This document shows, one piece after another, positions 22,164 through 31,395 of a stretch of DNA of 64,000 nucleotides (positions within the stretch are counted from its first letter, which is position 1; each line of letters starts with the position of its first letter). Where the stretch lies: contig NZ_JACYIZ010000001.1 in assembly GCF_015352975.1 (NCBI RefSeq), positions 1 to 64,000 of the forward strand, read 5' to 3'. Both the position numbers and the translations under genes were made by a program. Origin of the DNA: Aestuariimicrobium ganziense (lineage in GTDB: Bacteria > Actinomycetota > Actinomycetes > Propionibacteriales > Propionibacteriaceae). The notes beneath the pieces are model-generated. The model was not told where the DNA came from. It made no database searches and saw only the letters and a list, made by a program, of their open reading frames with translations.

Positions 22164-25100
22164 GCGACGTCGGACAGATCGAGCGGAAAGCGCAGGAGCG
22201 CGTCGTCAAGCTATTTCGTGACCAGCTCGCTTACGAATACCTCGGCAACTGGGAGTACCGCAACGGCAACTCGAACATCGAGACCGACCTGCTCGTTCAA
22301 AACCTCAAGGCTCGTGGCTACGACGACCGCTTGATCACCCGCACCGTCGATCAGCTCGGCAAGGCTGCCTCGGTCGGCGCTGGCCATGACCTGTACGAGG
22401 CCAATCGGGACGTGTACCAACTGCTGCGGTATGGCGTGAAGGTCAAGCCCGGCGTTGGAGAGCAGACCGAGACCGTCTGGGTCATCGACTGGGCGCACCC
22501 TGACGCTAACCACTTCGTCGTGGTCGAAGAAGTCACCGTGCTCGGTCAGCACACCAAGCGCCCTGACGTCGTGCTCTACGTCAACGGCATCGCCCTAGCG
22601 ACCATCGAACTCAAGCGATCAAAGGTGTCTGTCACCGAGGGGATCCGGCAGACCATCGGCAACCAGAAGCCCGAGTTCATCCGCCCCTTCTTCTCCACCG
22701 TGCAGTTCGTCTTCGCGGGTAACGACGTCGAGGGGCTGCGCTACGGCGTCATCGACACCCCTGAGAAGTATTGGCTGGAGTGGAAGGAGCCGTCAGAGGT
22801 TGCCGATCCCCTCGACCGTGCCCTGCTGCAGCTATGCGACAAGACCCGCTTCCTTGAACTGATCCACGACTTCATCGTCTTCGACGCAGGCATCAAGAAG
22901 GGCCCGCGGCACAACCAGTACTTCGGTATCAAAGCTGCCCAAGACCGCATAGCCAGGCGCGAAGGCGGCATCATCTGGCACACCCAGGGCTCGGGCAAGA
23001 GCCTGACGATGGTCTGGCTCGCCAAGTGGATTCGCGAACATCAGGACGATTCGAGGGTTCTGCTGATCACCGACCGCACCGAGCTTGATGACCAGATTGA
23101 GAAGGTGTTCAACGGCGTCAACGAGCAGATCTACCGAACATCGAGTGGCGCCGACCTACTGGGCACGATCAATCAGACACAGGAGTGGCTGATCTGCTCC
23201 ATCGTACACAAGTTCCGAGGCAGCGATGACGACCAGGCAATTGACGAGGCTGGCGAGGACTTCATCGCCGAACTGAACGCCAAGATCCCTAAGGACTTCA
23301 AAGCCAAGGGCAACATCTTCGTCTTCGTCGACGAGGCTCACCGCACCCAGTCCGGCAAGATGCACACGGCAATGAAGCAGCTCCTGCCGGAGGCCATGTT
23401 CATCGGCTTCACTGGCACCCCGCTCCTGAAGGCCGACAAGGCCACCAGCATTGAGACCTTCGGCTCCTTCATCCACTCATACAAGTTCGACGAGGCCGTC
23501 GAAGATGGCGTCGTACTGGATCTTCGCTATGAGGCCCGCAACATCGACCAGAACCTGACGTCGCCGGCACAAGTGGACAAGTGGTTCGAGGTCAAGACCA
23601 AGGGCATGACCGATCTGTCGAAGGCCGAGCTCAAGAAGCGCTGGGGCACCATGCAGAAGGTCGTCTCCAGTGAGCCGCGCGCCAAGCAGATCGTCAACGA
23701 CATCTTGCTCGACATGGAGACCAAGCCGCGCCTGATGGACGGGCACGGCAACGCGATGCTTGTCGGCGGCAGCATCTACCAAGCCTGCAAGTTCTACGAG
23801 CTGTTCTGCAACGCCGGCTTCAAGGGCAAGTGCGCGATCGTCACCAGCTACGTCCCCAATGCCAGCGACATCTCCAAGGAAGACTCCGGCGAAGGAAAGA
23901 CCGAGAAAATCCGCCAGTACGACATCTACCGCAAGATGCTTGCCGACTACTTCGACGAACCCGAAGACGTCGCTGTCAACAAGGTCGAGGAGTTCGAGAA
24001 GGCTGTCAAGAAGCAGTTCATCGAGAACCCAGGTCAGATGCGACTCCTGATCGTGGTTGACAAGCTGCTCACCGGGTTCGACGCTCCGAGTGCCACCTAC
24101 CTCTACATCGACAAGAAAATGCGCGATCACGGCCTCTTCCAAGCCATTTGCCGAGTCAACCGTCTCGACGGTGACGACAAGGACTACGGCTACGTCATCG
24201 ACTACCAAGACCTCTTCAACTCGCTCGAGGACGCCATCACGGACTACACGTCGGGGGCTCTGGACGGCTACGAAAAGAAGGACATCGAAGGGCTGCTCAG
24301 CGACCGTATAGAGAAGGCACGTGAAGACCTCGATGACGCGTTGGAGCGGATCCGCGCCCTCGTGGAGGCCGTCGCCCCACCGAAGAACACGCTGCAGTAC
24401 CAGCAGTACTTCTGTGCGATGGAGCAAGGTAACGCCGAGCAACTCAAGGCGAACGAACCTAAGCGCGTTGAGCTCTACAAGGCAGTCGCCGCGGTGACGC
24501 GGGCCTTCGCGAACCTCGCCAACGAGATGACCGAAGCGGGTTACAGCGAGGCCGAGGCGGCAACGATCAAGAAGGAGATCGCCCACTACGTCGATGTGCG
24601 CGCAGAGGTGAAGCTCGGAGCCGGTGAAGACGTCGACTTCAAACAATACGAAGCCGGCATGCGCTTCCTCCTCGACACCTACATTCAGGCCAGCGCATCC
24701 GAGACCGTCTCGAACTTCGAAGACACGGGACTCATCGACCTCATCGTCAAGCTCGGCGCAGGTGCGATCGACAAGCTGCCTGCGGGCATCAAGAACAGCC
24801 CTGAGGCAGTGGCCGAGACGATCGCCAACAACATGCGCAAGGTGATCATCGATGAGCGCGCGATGAACCCGAAGTACTACGACAAGATGAGCGAACTACT
24901 GGACGCCCTCATCGAGGAGCGACGCCAGCAGGCGATCGACTACCAGGAATACCTCGCCAGGTTGCTCGATGCTGCCAAGCAGCTCGGCACGAAGGAGTCC
25001 GACACCAAGTATCCGGACTGGGCGGACAACGGCGCCAAGCGCGCCTTGATCGACTTCTTCTTCCCCGACGACCACCTCGCGATCGAGATCGACACCATCG

Positions 25101-25252
25101 TTCGGCACACCAAGCCCGACGCTTGGGTTGGCAACCCGATCAAGGAGCGCAAGGTCAAGAACGCTATCCGCTCCAACCTCCGCGACCGCTTTGACGAGGC
25201 CAAACTCAACGAACTCTTCGAACTGGTGAAGGCGCGCCGTGAGTACAGCTAG
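22160..25252 (+). CDS. hsdR: Type I restriction motor/nuclease subunit HsdR
   Basis: A 1030-residue translocase-nuclease. The N-terminal PD-(D/E)xK nuclease has D136 (KRPDVVLYV) and E150-x-K152 (ATIELKRSK). The helicase core follows: Walker A in HTQGSGKSLTMVW (K280) and the DEAH box in VFVDEAHRTQSGK (391-394), then LLIVVDKLLTGFDAPSATYL. The C-terminal region is helical and should dock on HsdM. All key residues are present, so the system looks active. The last 14 bases overlap the next gene's start. Confidence 0.93.
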   Translation: MSDVGQIERKAQERVVKLFRDQLAYEYLGNWEYRNGNSNIETDLLVQNLKARGYDDRLITRTVDQLGKAASVGAGHDLYEANRDVYQLLRYGVKVKPGVGEQTETVWVIDWAHPDANHFVVVEEVTVLGQHTKRPDVVLYVNGIALATIELKRSKVSVTEGIRQTIGNQKPEFIRPFFSTVQFVFAGNDVEGLRYGVIDTPEKYWLEWKEPSEVADPLDRALLQLCDKTRFLELIHDFIVFDAGIKKGPRHNQYFGIKAAQDRIARREGGIIWHTQGSGKSLTMVWLAKWIREHQDDSRVLLITDRTELDDQIEKVFNGVNEQIYRTSSGADLLGTINQTQEWLICSIVHKFRGSDDDQAIDEAGEDFIAELNAKIPKDFKAKGNIFVFVDEAHRTQSGKMHTAMKQLLPEAMFIGFTGTPLLKADKATSIETFGSFIHSYKFDEAVEDGVVLDLRYEARNIDQNLTSPAQVDKWFEVKTKGMTDLSKAELKKRWGTMQKVVSSEPRAKQIVNDILLDMETKPRLMDGHGNAMLVGGSIYQACKFYELFCNAGFKGKCAIVTSYVPNASDISKEDSGEGKTEKIRQYDIYRKMLADYFDEPEDVAVNKVEEFEKAVKKQFIENPGQMRLLIVVDKLLTGFDAPSATYLYIDKKMRDHGLFQAICRVNRLDGDDKDYGYVIDYQDLFNSLEDAITDYTSGALDGYEKKDIEGLLSDRIEKAREDLDDALERIRALVEAVAPPKNTLQYQQYFCAMEQGNAEQLKANEPKRVELYKAVAAVTRAFANLANEMTEAGYSEAEAATIKKEIAHYVDVRAEVKLGAGEDVDFKQYEAGMRFLLDTYIQASASETVSNFEDTGLIDLIVKLGAGAIDKLPAGIKNSPEAVAETIANNMRKVIIDERAMNPKYYDKMSELLDALIEERRQQAIDYQEYLARLLDAAKQLGTKESDTKYPDWADNGAKRALIDFFFPDDHLAIEIDTIVRHTKPDAWVGNPIKERKVKNAIRSNLRDRFDEAKLNELFELVKARREYS

Positions 25253-25964
25253 TGCTTACCTGACCATTCGGGGTATAGAGATCGACGTCATCTACAAGGA
25301 CATCAAGAATCTTCACATCGGCGTCTACCCACCGCTCGGACGTGTGCGCGTGGCTGCACCTACGCGGCTGAACGACGACCAGGTCAGACTCGCCGTGATC
25401 CAGCGACTGCCATGGATCAAGCGTCAGCGCGAGCAGCTCAAGGCTGCGCCGCGTCAGACGGAACGAGAGATGATCACTGGAGAGTCCCACTACGTCTGGG
25501 GTCTCCGGAAACGATTGAGGGTTGTCGAGCGAACGGGCCGCACCCATCTCGAAGTTGACGGTGACCGATTGCTGCTCTACACGTCCGGCCAGACCACAGC
25601 CGGGCAACGCCGCACGGCACTCGATCAGTGGTACCGAGGACAGCTGCGTGAAGCCATTCCCGCAGTCATAAACACTTGGGAGCAGAAGTTGGAAGTGTCA
25701 GTCCCCAAGTGGACAATCCGACGTATGAAGACAAAATGGGGATCGTGCAACAGGGAGACCCGGCACCTGTGGTTCAACGTGGAGTTAGCAAAGAAACACC
25801 CCGACTGCCTTGAGTACGTCGTCGTTCACGAGATGGCTCACTACTTCGAGCGCAACCATGGCGAGCGCTTCACTCAACTGATGGACAAGTCCCTGCCTGA
25901 CTGGCGTAGCCGACGCGAACAGCTCAATGGCTCACCGCTCGCACAGGAGGAGTGGTCGTCATAG
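25239..25964 (+). CDS. YgjP/DUF45-type zinc metallopeptidase
   Basis: A 241-residue protein with HExxH at 197-201 (VVVHEMAHYFERNHG) and a probable third zinc ligand at H207; the upstream KWGSCNRETRHLWFN is the family's signature. No signal peptide, so it is cytoplasmic. It begins with GTG inside the end of hsdR (14-base overlap), which ties it to the restriction operon. Peptidases of this family often follow hsdR, and their role is not settled; regulation or turnover of a restriction subunit is a reasonable guess. The following gene starts inside its 3' end. Confidence 0.85.
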   Translation: MSTASAYLTIRGIEIDVIYKDIKNLHIGVYPPLGRVRVAAPTRLNDDQVRLAVIQRLPWIKRQREQLKAAPRQTEREMITGESHYVWGLRKRLRVVERTGRTHLEVDGDRLLLYTSGQTTAGQRRTALDQWYRGQLREAIPAVINTWEQKLEVSVPKWTIRRMKTKWGSCNRETRHLWFNVELAKKHPDCLEYVVVHEMAHYFERNHGERFTQLMDKSLPDWRSRREQLNGSPLAQEEWSS

Positions 25965-28750
25965 GTACCAAAATGCGCGCACCCCAGAACGAGGCGGCCG
26001 GCACGTCCGGCCAATCGTTCGTGAAGGGCGAGTTCGAAGAACTGGGTTGGGGTGCCGTCCCCAATCCGGAGCACGACCTCGGTACAGATCTCTGGCTGAT
26101 GGCTAGAGATAAGAACCGATTCGATTTGGGTGCGCTCGTCGGTGCTCAAGTCAAGACGGGCGAGTCCTATTTCAAGAGCGCAAAGAAGGACGACGAGTCG
26201 GGCGACGTCGTCGGCTGGTGGTACGCCGAAGAAGACGACAGCCACTTCGACTACTGGAGTGAACACACGACTCCGCACATCCTTGTGCTGCGCGATGCCA
26301 CGGCCAAGACGTCCTACTGGGTTCACGTGACCTCAAATTCCATTCAATCAACCGGCAAAGGTAACAAGATCCTCGTCCCTGCTTCGCAGAGAGTTGAGGA
26401 AGGAAGCCGTGATGCCCTCACGTCTGTTGCTACCAGTCCTGCCAAGGCGGTCAGCCTCGATGGCAGCGCCTGGGGAGCCATTTGGAAAGTCTCGCAGTCT
26501 GACCGCCTTAGGTACGCGTTGATGGCCCCTCGCCTGGTTGCGCCACACCCAAATAGGGGCGAAGTGCTTCCTGATGCCACGGAAGCCATAGCAATGCTGA
26601 TGCAGGGTCGATTCAGTAATCTTAGGAATGTAGCTTCACCTGGCAAGCGCAAGGATACCGAAGGAGTCGCTGATCTCGATTCCTACTTGTGGGATCTATT
26701 CGATGCCATGTGGAATTGGGCGGTATCGGGCGACCTAGCCAGCCTCGGTAATCTCCCCGAATCGGCGGACGACCGCCATCTTGCGGCGACGGCGGTCGTG
26801 CAAGCAGCAGCGTTGATGGAGCACGGCCAGCCTGAAGCAGCTCTCGCTGCTGTCCGCGCTGTGAGGTCTCGAGAAGGGCTCGGCACGGTCGATCTTGCGT
26901 GGCTCAGGAGCCACGAGTCGCGTTGCCTGGTTGAGTTGGGCCACCTAGAGGAAGCTCGAGACCTTGCCCTCGAAGTGCAGAAACTTCGAGCCGTAGCGCC
27001 GAGCGATCCTACCGCCACAGCGCTTGTCGCCGTCAGCACCATTCTCGTATTCGACATGAGCGGGTTTGGTATCCGGGACGTCGGCGAGCTGATTCAGTCT
27101 ATTGACACCTCGACTCGCTGGTGGCGGTCTCAGACCATCGCCAGCGGTCTTGAGAAGCACTTCAATGAACAGTTCAACGGTTGGGGACGAGATTCAAGTG
27201 TCACGTGGGCCGCCGCGGACACGGTGTGGACGAGCATTCGTTCGGCGACTCTTCTAGCCGGATTAGGTGCGGACCAGGGTGGTTGGCGGCACACGATGTC
27301 TCTACTCGCGCGCCGGGAACTGATGAAGGCGACCTCAACGAATACTGAGGTCATCTTGGAGTCGCTGACGGACTTGCTCAGGGCAGGTGCCAAGAAGGAG
27401 TTGGTGCTGGCAACTCGTAAGTTGGGTGACGATGGTCCTGCAGAGCCGCTCGTGGCCCTGACTGCTCGTCTGGACTTGGGGTCGACCCCGAGGTCATGTC
27501 TCCAGTCGGCGCTCGCCTTCCTACGCTACGCCGGAGATTTCGCCGACACTGCGAACGCTGATCGACATGCAGCATGGTTGGTCTCTTCACTTGGGAATCC
27601 TGACGAGTTGCGTGAACGTCTGAAGCCAATGTTCTTGATCGAAGTTTCCTTGCTGGAAGCCCTTGGTGGGTTGATGCGGAGCATCTCTCCACCGATGAGA
27701 CGTCAAGTCATTGACCACCTCCTGAGTCTCCCGGTCATCGAGGACCAGAGCTTGGCAGGCGGCTATGGACGAATTATCGCTCTCGTGGGAGAGGATGACT
27801 GGTCCGACGATGACCTCTCGCGCTTGTCCGCCCGAAGCGATGACAATTGGGAGCTTCAAGACGATATCGATGGTGTTCTCGCGGCGAGCGATCCGGACTT
27901 CAGAATTGGGCTTCAAGAGAAAATCAGACTGGGAGATCTCACTGCGCTGGGCAACTTTGGCAGGGTCACTGAGCTGCCGGAGGACGTGGCTCGCGATGCG
28001 ATAACACACCTTGTTTCTCGGATAGAAACCCAGATTGCACAAGCTCGCAGCAGAATGTACAGTTTCGGGGGACCCGAACTCGGTGAAGCGCTAGTCGTAC
28101 TGAATGCTTGGCATCTGAACGTTGCCGATTGGGATACAGTGTGGACGCTTCTGTCCGAGCCGAAGTCCCACCCAAGTCACATCCTCGGCACACTGCGCAT
28201 CTTGGGAAGGGTCGCGAAGCAACTTCCAGCTCCCGAGAGGATGCGCCTCGAGCCTATTCTCGAAGGAATTGCTCGCAGACCAGCCTATGAACGTGATACT
28301 GCCTTCATTCCATCCAACGCGAGCCCGCAATCGGCCGCTAAACTCGCTTTATTCCAATTCTTCCCGGAGAAGCTGACGGATTTGACGATGCAGGGTTTGC
28401 TTTCTGGGACACCCGGTGACCGAGAGGTAGCCGCCAATTGTGCAGGCGATCGGCGTGCAAATGGAGATCAGAATCTGCTGGTCTCACTAGTCCGCGACTC
28501 CGAGCCCCAAGTACGCACGGCCGCGATCGTGGGCCTGGCCAAGTGGCTTGCAGGCGAGGAAGACAATGCGGAACTCTCTGCGAGAGTACAAGCATTAGTC
28601 GAGGCTGGAGGACCGTTGACGGCTAAACACGTGACTGCGTACCTGCTGGATATGCCTTCCAACAATCTGCAGCGCGCACTGCTGCGGTCGCTCGTCGACC
28701 ATCCATCCGCTCTCGTGCGTGCCCGGGTGGCTGCTGGACTGAGCGACTAG
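25952..28750 (+). CDS. DUF4365-like nuclease domain fused to a long helical-repeat region
   Basis: About 932 residues. The N-terminal 150 residues resemble DUF4365: a helix with E27/E29, then HDLGTDLWLM (D46) and ALVGAQVKTGESYF (Q66-x-K68), which fits a PD-(D/E)xK-type nuclease core with QxK. The rest is helical and repeat-like; the last 90 residues look like HEAT units (SLVRDSEPQVRTAAIVGLAK, LLRSLVDHPSALVRARVAAG). No transmembrane segment. The frame opens with GTG 25952, inside the peptidase gene and very close to AGGAGG (25945-25950); ATG 25973 is an alternative. It has more A/T-rich codons than the core genes. I do not know a named system with this architecture; a defence effector tied to the restriction operon is inference. 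Confidence 0.7.
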   Translation: MVVIGTKMRAPQNEAAGTSGQSFVKGEFEELGWGAVPNPEHDLGTDLWLMARDKNRFDLGALVGAQVKTGESYFKSAKKDDESGDVVGWWYAEEDDSHFDYWSEHTTPHILVLRDATAKTSYWVHVTSNSIQSTGKGNKILVPASQRVEEGSRDALTSVATSPAKAVSLDGSAWGAIWKVSQSDRLRYALMAPRLVAPHPNRGEVLPDATEAIAMLMQGRFSNLRNVASPGKRKDTEGVADLDSYLWDLFDAMWNWAVSGDLASLGNLPESADDRHLAATAVVQAAALMEHGQPEAALAAVRAVRSREGLGTVDLAWLRSHESRCLVELGHLEEARDLALEVQKLRAVAPSDPTATALVAVSTILVFDMSGFGIRDVGELIQSIDTSTRWWRSQTIASGLEKHFNEQFNGWGRDSSVTWAAADTVWTSIRSATLLAGLGADQGGWRHTMSLLARRELMKATSTNTEVILESLTDLLRAGAKKELVLATRKLGDDGPAEPLVALTARLDLGSTPRSCLQSALAFLRYAGDFADTANADRHAAWLVSSLGNPDELRERLKPMFLIEVSLLEALGGLMRSISPPMRRQVIDHLLSLPVIEDQSLAGGYGRIIALVGEDDWSDDDLSRLSARSDDNWELQDDIDGVLAASDPDFRIGLQEKIRLGDLTALGNFGRVTELPEDVARDAITHLVSRIETQIAQARSRMYSFGGPELGEALVVLNAWHLNVADWDTVWTLLSEPKSHPSHILGTLRILGRVAKQLPAPERMRLEPILEGIARRPAYERDTAFIPSNASPQSAAKLALFQFFPEKLTDLTMQGLLSGTPGDREVAANCAGDRRANGDQNLLVSLVRDSEPQVRTAAIVGLAKWLAGEEDNAELSARVQALVEAGGPLTAKHVTAYLLDMPSNNLQRALLRSLVDHPSALVRARVAAGLSD

Positions 28751-29566
28751 GCCGGCTCAAGTCAGCCGCCGACATGGACTACTTCGCCATCATCAACTGT
28801 AGAGGCACGGGGCAGGCCGTAGTCGGCTGGATCGTCGCCTCTAGGTGGTCAGGACGCCGACGGTGATCATCGTTCGGTGCACCATAACGAGTACTTCTAC
28901 TGCCTCGGGCGCCAATCCCGGAAGAACGGCTGCACCTTCGTCGCGATCCAGGCCCACCATCTTGAACGGCTCATCGAGAATCACTGGGCGACGGTCGAAC
29001 TCGAAGCGAGCCAGCTGACTCAGGTTCGCCACATCCTCACCGAACACGTGAACAACTCCCTCCACGAGAAGCGTGCGGCACGAGAAGCCGCGCAGCGGCG
29101 TCTTGCGCAACTGCAATCGGAGGCGGACAAGCTGATGCAGGCCTACTACGCGGATGCCCTGCCTGTGGATCTCCTGAAGGAAGAGCAGAGCAGAATCGCC
29201 GTTGAGCGTGGGGTGATTAAGTCCCAGTTGGCTCAGGCCGAGGTGGACGACGAACGTCTCCACGCTGCGTTGGACGTCGCAGTCCAGCATCTCGATAGGG
29301 CCCACGGTCGCTACCTCGGCTGCGACGATCCGCAGATCCGGCGTGACCTCAACCAGGCGGTGCTCGAGCGCATCTATATCCAAGATGATGAAGTAGCTGG
29401 CTGTGACCTGCGACGGGTCTTCCGTCCGATGCTCGACGAGAATCCTGTCGCTGCACTTCAGGAGGACTCGACACCCGACCGACCATCCGAGCGGCACGGA
29501 GTCGTGCGCTACTTCAGTCGGACCTTCCTGCACCGTGAGCGCCCCGGTGGCCTCTTCGCTTGGGAA

Positions 29567-29600
29567 CGAAAAAACCTGCAGCCTTCTCAGGCTGCAGGTT
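29567..29600 (-). terminator. Intrinsic terminator of tRNA-fMet
   Basis: AACCTGCAGCC and GGCTGCAGGTT make an 11-bp stem with a 6-base loop (29573-29600). On the complementary strand the stem is followed by a run of T, the classic rho-independent form, 16 bases after the tRNA 3' end. Confidence 0.85.
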
Positions 29601-29611
29601 CTAACGTTTCC

Positions 29612-29622
29612 TTCTTGGTAGC
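29612..29622. repeat. Putative attachment-site repeat, right copy in tRNA-fMet
   Basis: TTCTTGGTAGC, identical to 18102-18112. It includes the CCA end and four more bases of the tRNA, the place where many integrases act. Confidence 0.55.
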
Positions 29623-29692
29623 GGGGACAGGATTTGAACCTGTGACCTCTGGGTTATGAGCCCAGCGAGCTACCGAGCTGCTCCACCCCGCG
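29616..29692 (-). tRNA. tRNA-fMet (initiator, CAT)
   Basis: A 77-base cloverleaf with encoded CCA. It begins CGCGGGGTGGAGCAGC, has the anticodon loop CTCATAA, and the three G-C pairs of the anticodon stem (GGG/CCC) and the unpaired first base (C1 opposite U72) that mark initiator tRNAs. The T arm is CAGGTTCAAATCCTG. Its 3' end is the likely integration site of the restriction block. Confidence 0.95.
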
Positions 29693-29703
29693 TCGCTCCC
29701 CCT

Positions 29704-29732
29704 ACTCTACCGTGCCCGGCAGGTGGGGCCAA
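29704..29732 (-). promoter_or_regulatory. Promoter of tRNA-fMet
   Basis: On the complementary strand TTGGCC (29727-29732) and TAGAGT (29704-29709) are 17 bases apart, and the predicted start is about 5 bases before the tRNA. This is a good match to a housekeeping promoter. Confidence 0.6.
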
Positions 29733-29851
29733 ATCAGCCCACCAGGTCCATCGGCTGCCGCGTACGCGCTGGTCAGTGGGTGTGGGCCTGTATGGTTGTC
29801 GCCGGACGGCCCCGGCTGGCAGGGGCACTCGAACGAGGGGACCTCACCTCC

Positions 29852-31393
29852 ATGGCCCAGTTCAGTCTTGACCGCCGGAGCCTACTGCTCGGAGCAGCAG
29901 CGATCGGGGCCCTGGCGTCGTTGTCCGCCTGCACCGGCGACCAGGGCCGCTCGCCCAACGGCGGGGGGTCGGCGACCAGCGACGGCAGCGGGCCGCGCAC
30001 CACCCTGGTGGTCGGCGCGACCGCCGAGCCTGACACCTTGGACATCGCCAACAACGCCAAGGCCGCTGTGCCGCAGTTGCTGCTGTACAACGTGCTCGAG
30101 ACCTTGGTGAAGATCGACTCCGAGGGAACACTCAAGCCGCTGCTGGCGAGCGCGTGGTCGCTGTCGGACGACCGTTTGACCTACTCGTTCACGCTGCGCA
30201 ACAACATCCGGTTCTCCTCCGGGGCCGAGGTGACTGCAGAGGCCGTCGTCCAGAGCCTGGAGCACCACCGCGCCTCGGCCGCCAATGCCGCCGACCTCGA
30301 GGTCGTCGAAGCGGTCGAGACCCCCGAGCCCGGTGTGGTGCAGCTGACCCTGAGCCGCCCCTCGAACTTCCTGCTCTACAACCTGGCCGGCCGGGCTGGC
30401 ACCATCCTCGACCCCGAGAGCCTGTCGTCCATCGCCACCGAACCCAAGGGGTCGGGCGCCTACACGGTGGGCGCGTGGCAGCGTGGCAGCTCGATCGAAC
30501 TGCCACGCAACGAGAACTACTGGGGCAACCAGCCCAAGTTCGGCACGGTGACCTTCCGCTACTTCCCCGACCCGCAGGCGCTGACCTCGGCCATGCTGGC
30601 CGGTGACATCGACATCATCTCCGACGTGACCGCGCCCGAGTCGCTGCCGCAGTTCAGTGACACCGAGACCTACACCGTGATCGAGGGCACCACCAATGGT
30701 GAGGTCGTGCTCGGCTTCAACCACTCCAGCGAGCCGCTGAAGAACCTCAAGGTGCGCCAGGCCATCAACCATGCGATCGATCGGCAGGGGCTGATCGACA
30801 CCGTCTGGGCAGGCAAGGGCACGCTGATCGGGTCGATGGTGCCCCCGACCGACCCCTGGTTCGAGGACCTGTCGCAGACCTACCCCTACGACCCGGCGGT
30901 CGCCACCCAGTTGCTGAGCGAGTCCGGCGTCACCAACATCACCCTGCGGCTGAGGGTGCCCGCCCTGCCGTACGCCCCGTCGGCGGCCAGGGTCGTGGCC
31001 AGCCAGCTCAAGGAGGTGGGGATCACCGTCCAGGTCGAGGAACTCGACTTCACCACCTGGATCGAGCAGGTCTACACCCAGGCCAACTACGACATGACCA
31101 TCGTCGCCCACGTCGAACCACGCGACCTGGTCAACTGGGCCAACCCCCAGTACTACTGGCGCTACGACAACCCCGAGTTCCAGGCCCTCGTGGTCGAGGC
31201 GGACGAGGCCCCTGAGGCCGAGATGGTCGACAAGCTCAAGCAGGCCGGCAAGGTGCTGGCCGACGACGCCGTGGCCGACTTCCTCTTCCTGTTCCCGAAC
31301 CTGGTGGTCTGCAAGGCCGACCTGTCGGGGGTCAACGTCAACGCCACCACGCTGAGCTTCGACGTCACCACCATCGCCTCGCGCAACGGCTGA
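29852..31393 (+). CDS. Peptide-type ABC transporter substrate-binding lipoprotein
   Basis: A 513-residue SBP_bac_5-family protein. The N-terminus MAQFSLDRRSLLLGAAAIGA has a twin-arginine motif, and LASLSAC is a lipobox with the Cys at about residue 27, so it is a Tat-exported lipoprotein on the outer face of the membrane. Mature domain signatures: AEPDTLDIANNAKAAVPQLL and VRQAINHAIDRQGLIDTVWA. Such proteins bind oligopeptides, nickel chelates, opines or sugars; which one is not readable. First gene of a five-gene importer. The longer open frame upstream (from 29723) is rejected because the signal peptide starts at ATG 29852. Confidence 0.88.
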   Translation: MAQFSLDRRSLLLGAAAIGALASLSACTGDQGRSPNGGGSATSDGSGPRTTLVVGATAEPDTLDIANNAKAAVPQLLLYNVLETLVKIDSEGTLKPLLASAWSLSDDRLTYSFTLRNNIRFSSGAEVTAEAVVQSLEHHRASAANAADLEVVEAVETPEPGVVQLTLSRPSNFLLYNLAGRAGTILDPESLSSIATEPKGSGAYTVGAWQRGSSIELPRNENYWGNQPKFGTVTFRYFPDPQALTSAMLAGDIDIISDVTAPESLPQFSDTETYTVIEGTTNGEVVLGFNHSSEPLKNLKVRQAINHAIDRQGLIDTVWAGKGTLIGSMVPPTDPWFEDLSQTYPYDPAVATQLLSESGVTNITLRLRVPALPYAPSAARVVASQLKEVGITVQVEELDFTTWIEQVYTQANYDMTIVAHVEPRDLVNWANPQYYWRYDNPEFQALVVEADEAPEAEMVDKLKQAGKVLADDAVADFLFLFPNLVVCKADLSGVNVNATTLSFDVTTIASRNG

Positions 31394-31395
31394 CC

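Larger units (their letters stand above)
28823..29659 (+). pseudogene. Large serine recombinase, C-terminal remnant
   Basis: Only the end of the protein remains. HHNEYFYCLGRQSRKNGCTF is the second half of the zinc ribbon, and a long coiled-coil helix follows (HEKRAAREAAQRRLAQLQSE, SQLAQAEVDDERLHAALDVA). The catalytic and first zinc-ribbon parts are absent; stops lie just upstream. The last 40 or so codons run through the tRNA terminator and into the tRNA gene in antisense (VAGTGFEPVTSGL), a known artefact for recombinase genes abutting tRNAs. The 72 bases between the DUF4365 gene and this frame (28751-28822) hold nothing recognisable. Confidence 0.65.

Noticed and set aside
29600..29659. C-terminal VAGTGFEPVTSGL of the recombinase remnant taken as protein sequence
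   Set aside because: It is the antisense of the tRNA-fMet 3' part and its terminator, a familiar artefact.
29616..29692. C1 opposite U72 in the initiator tRNA seen as damage by the insertion
   Set aside because: Initiator tRNAs need an unpaired 1-72 position, and GCTACCA-type ends occur in other actinobacteria.
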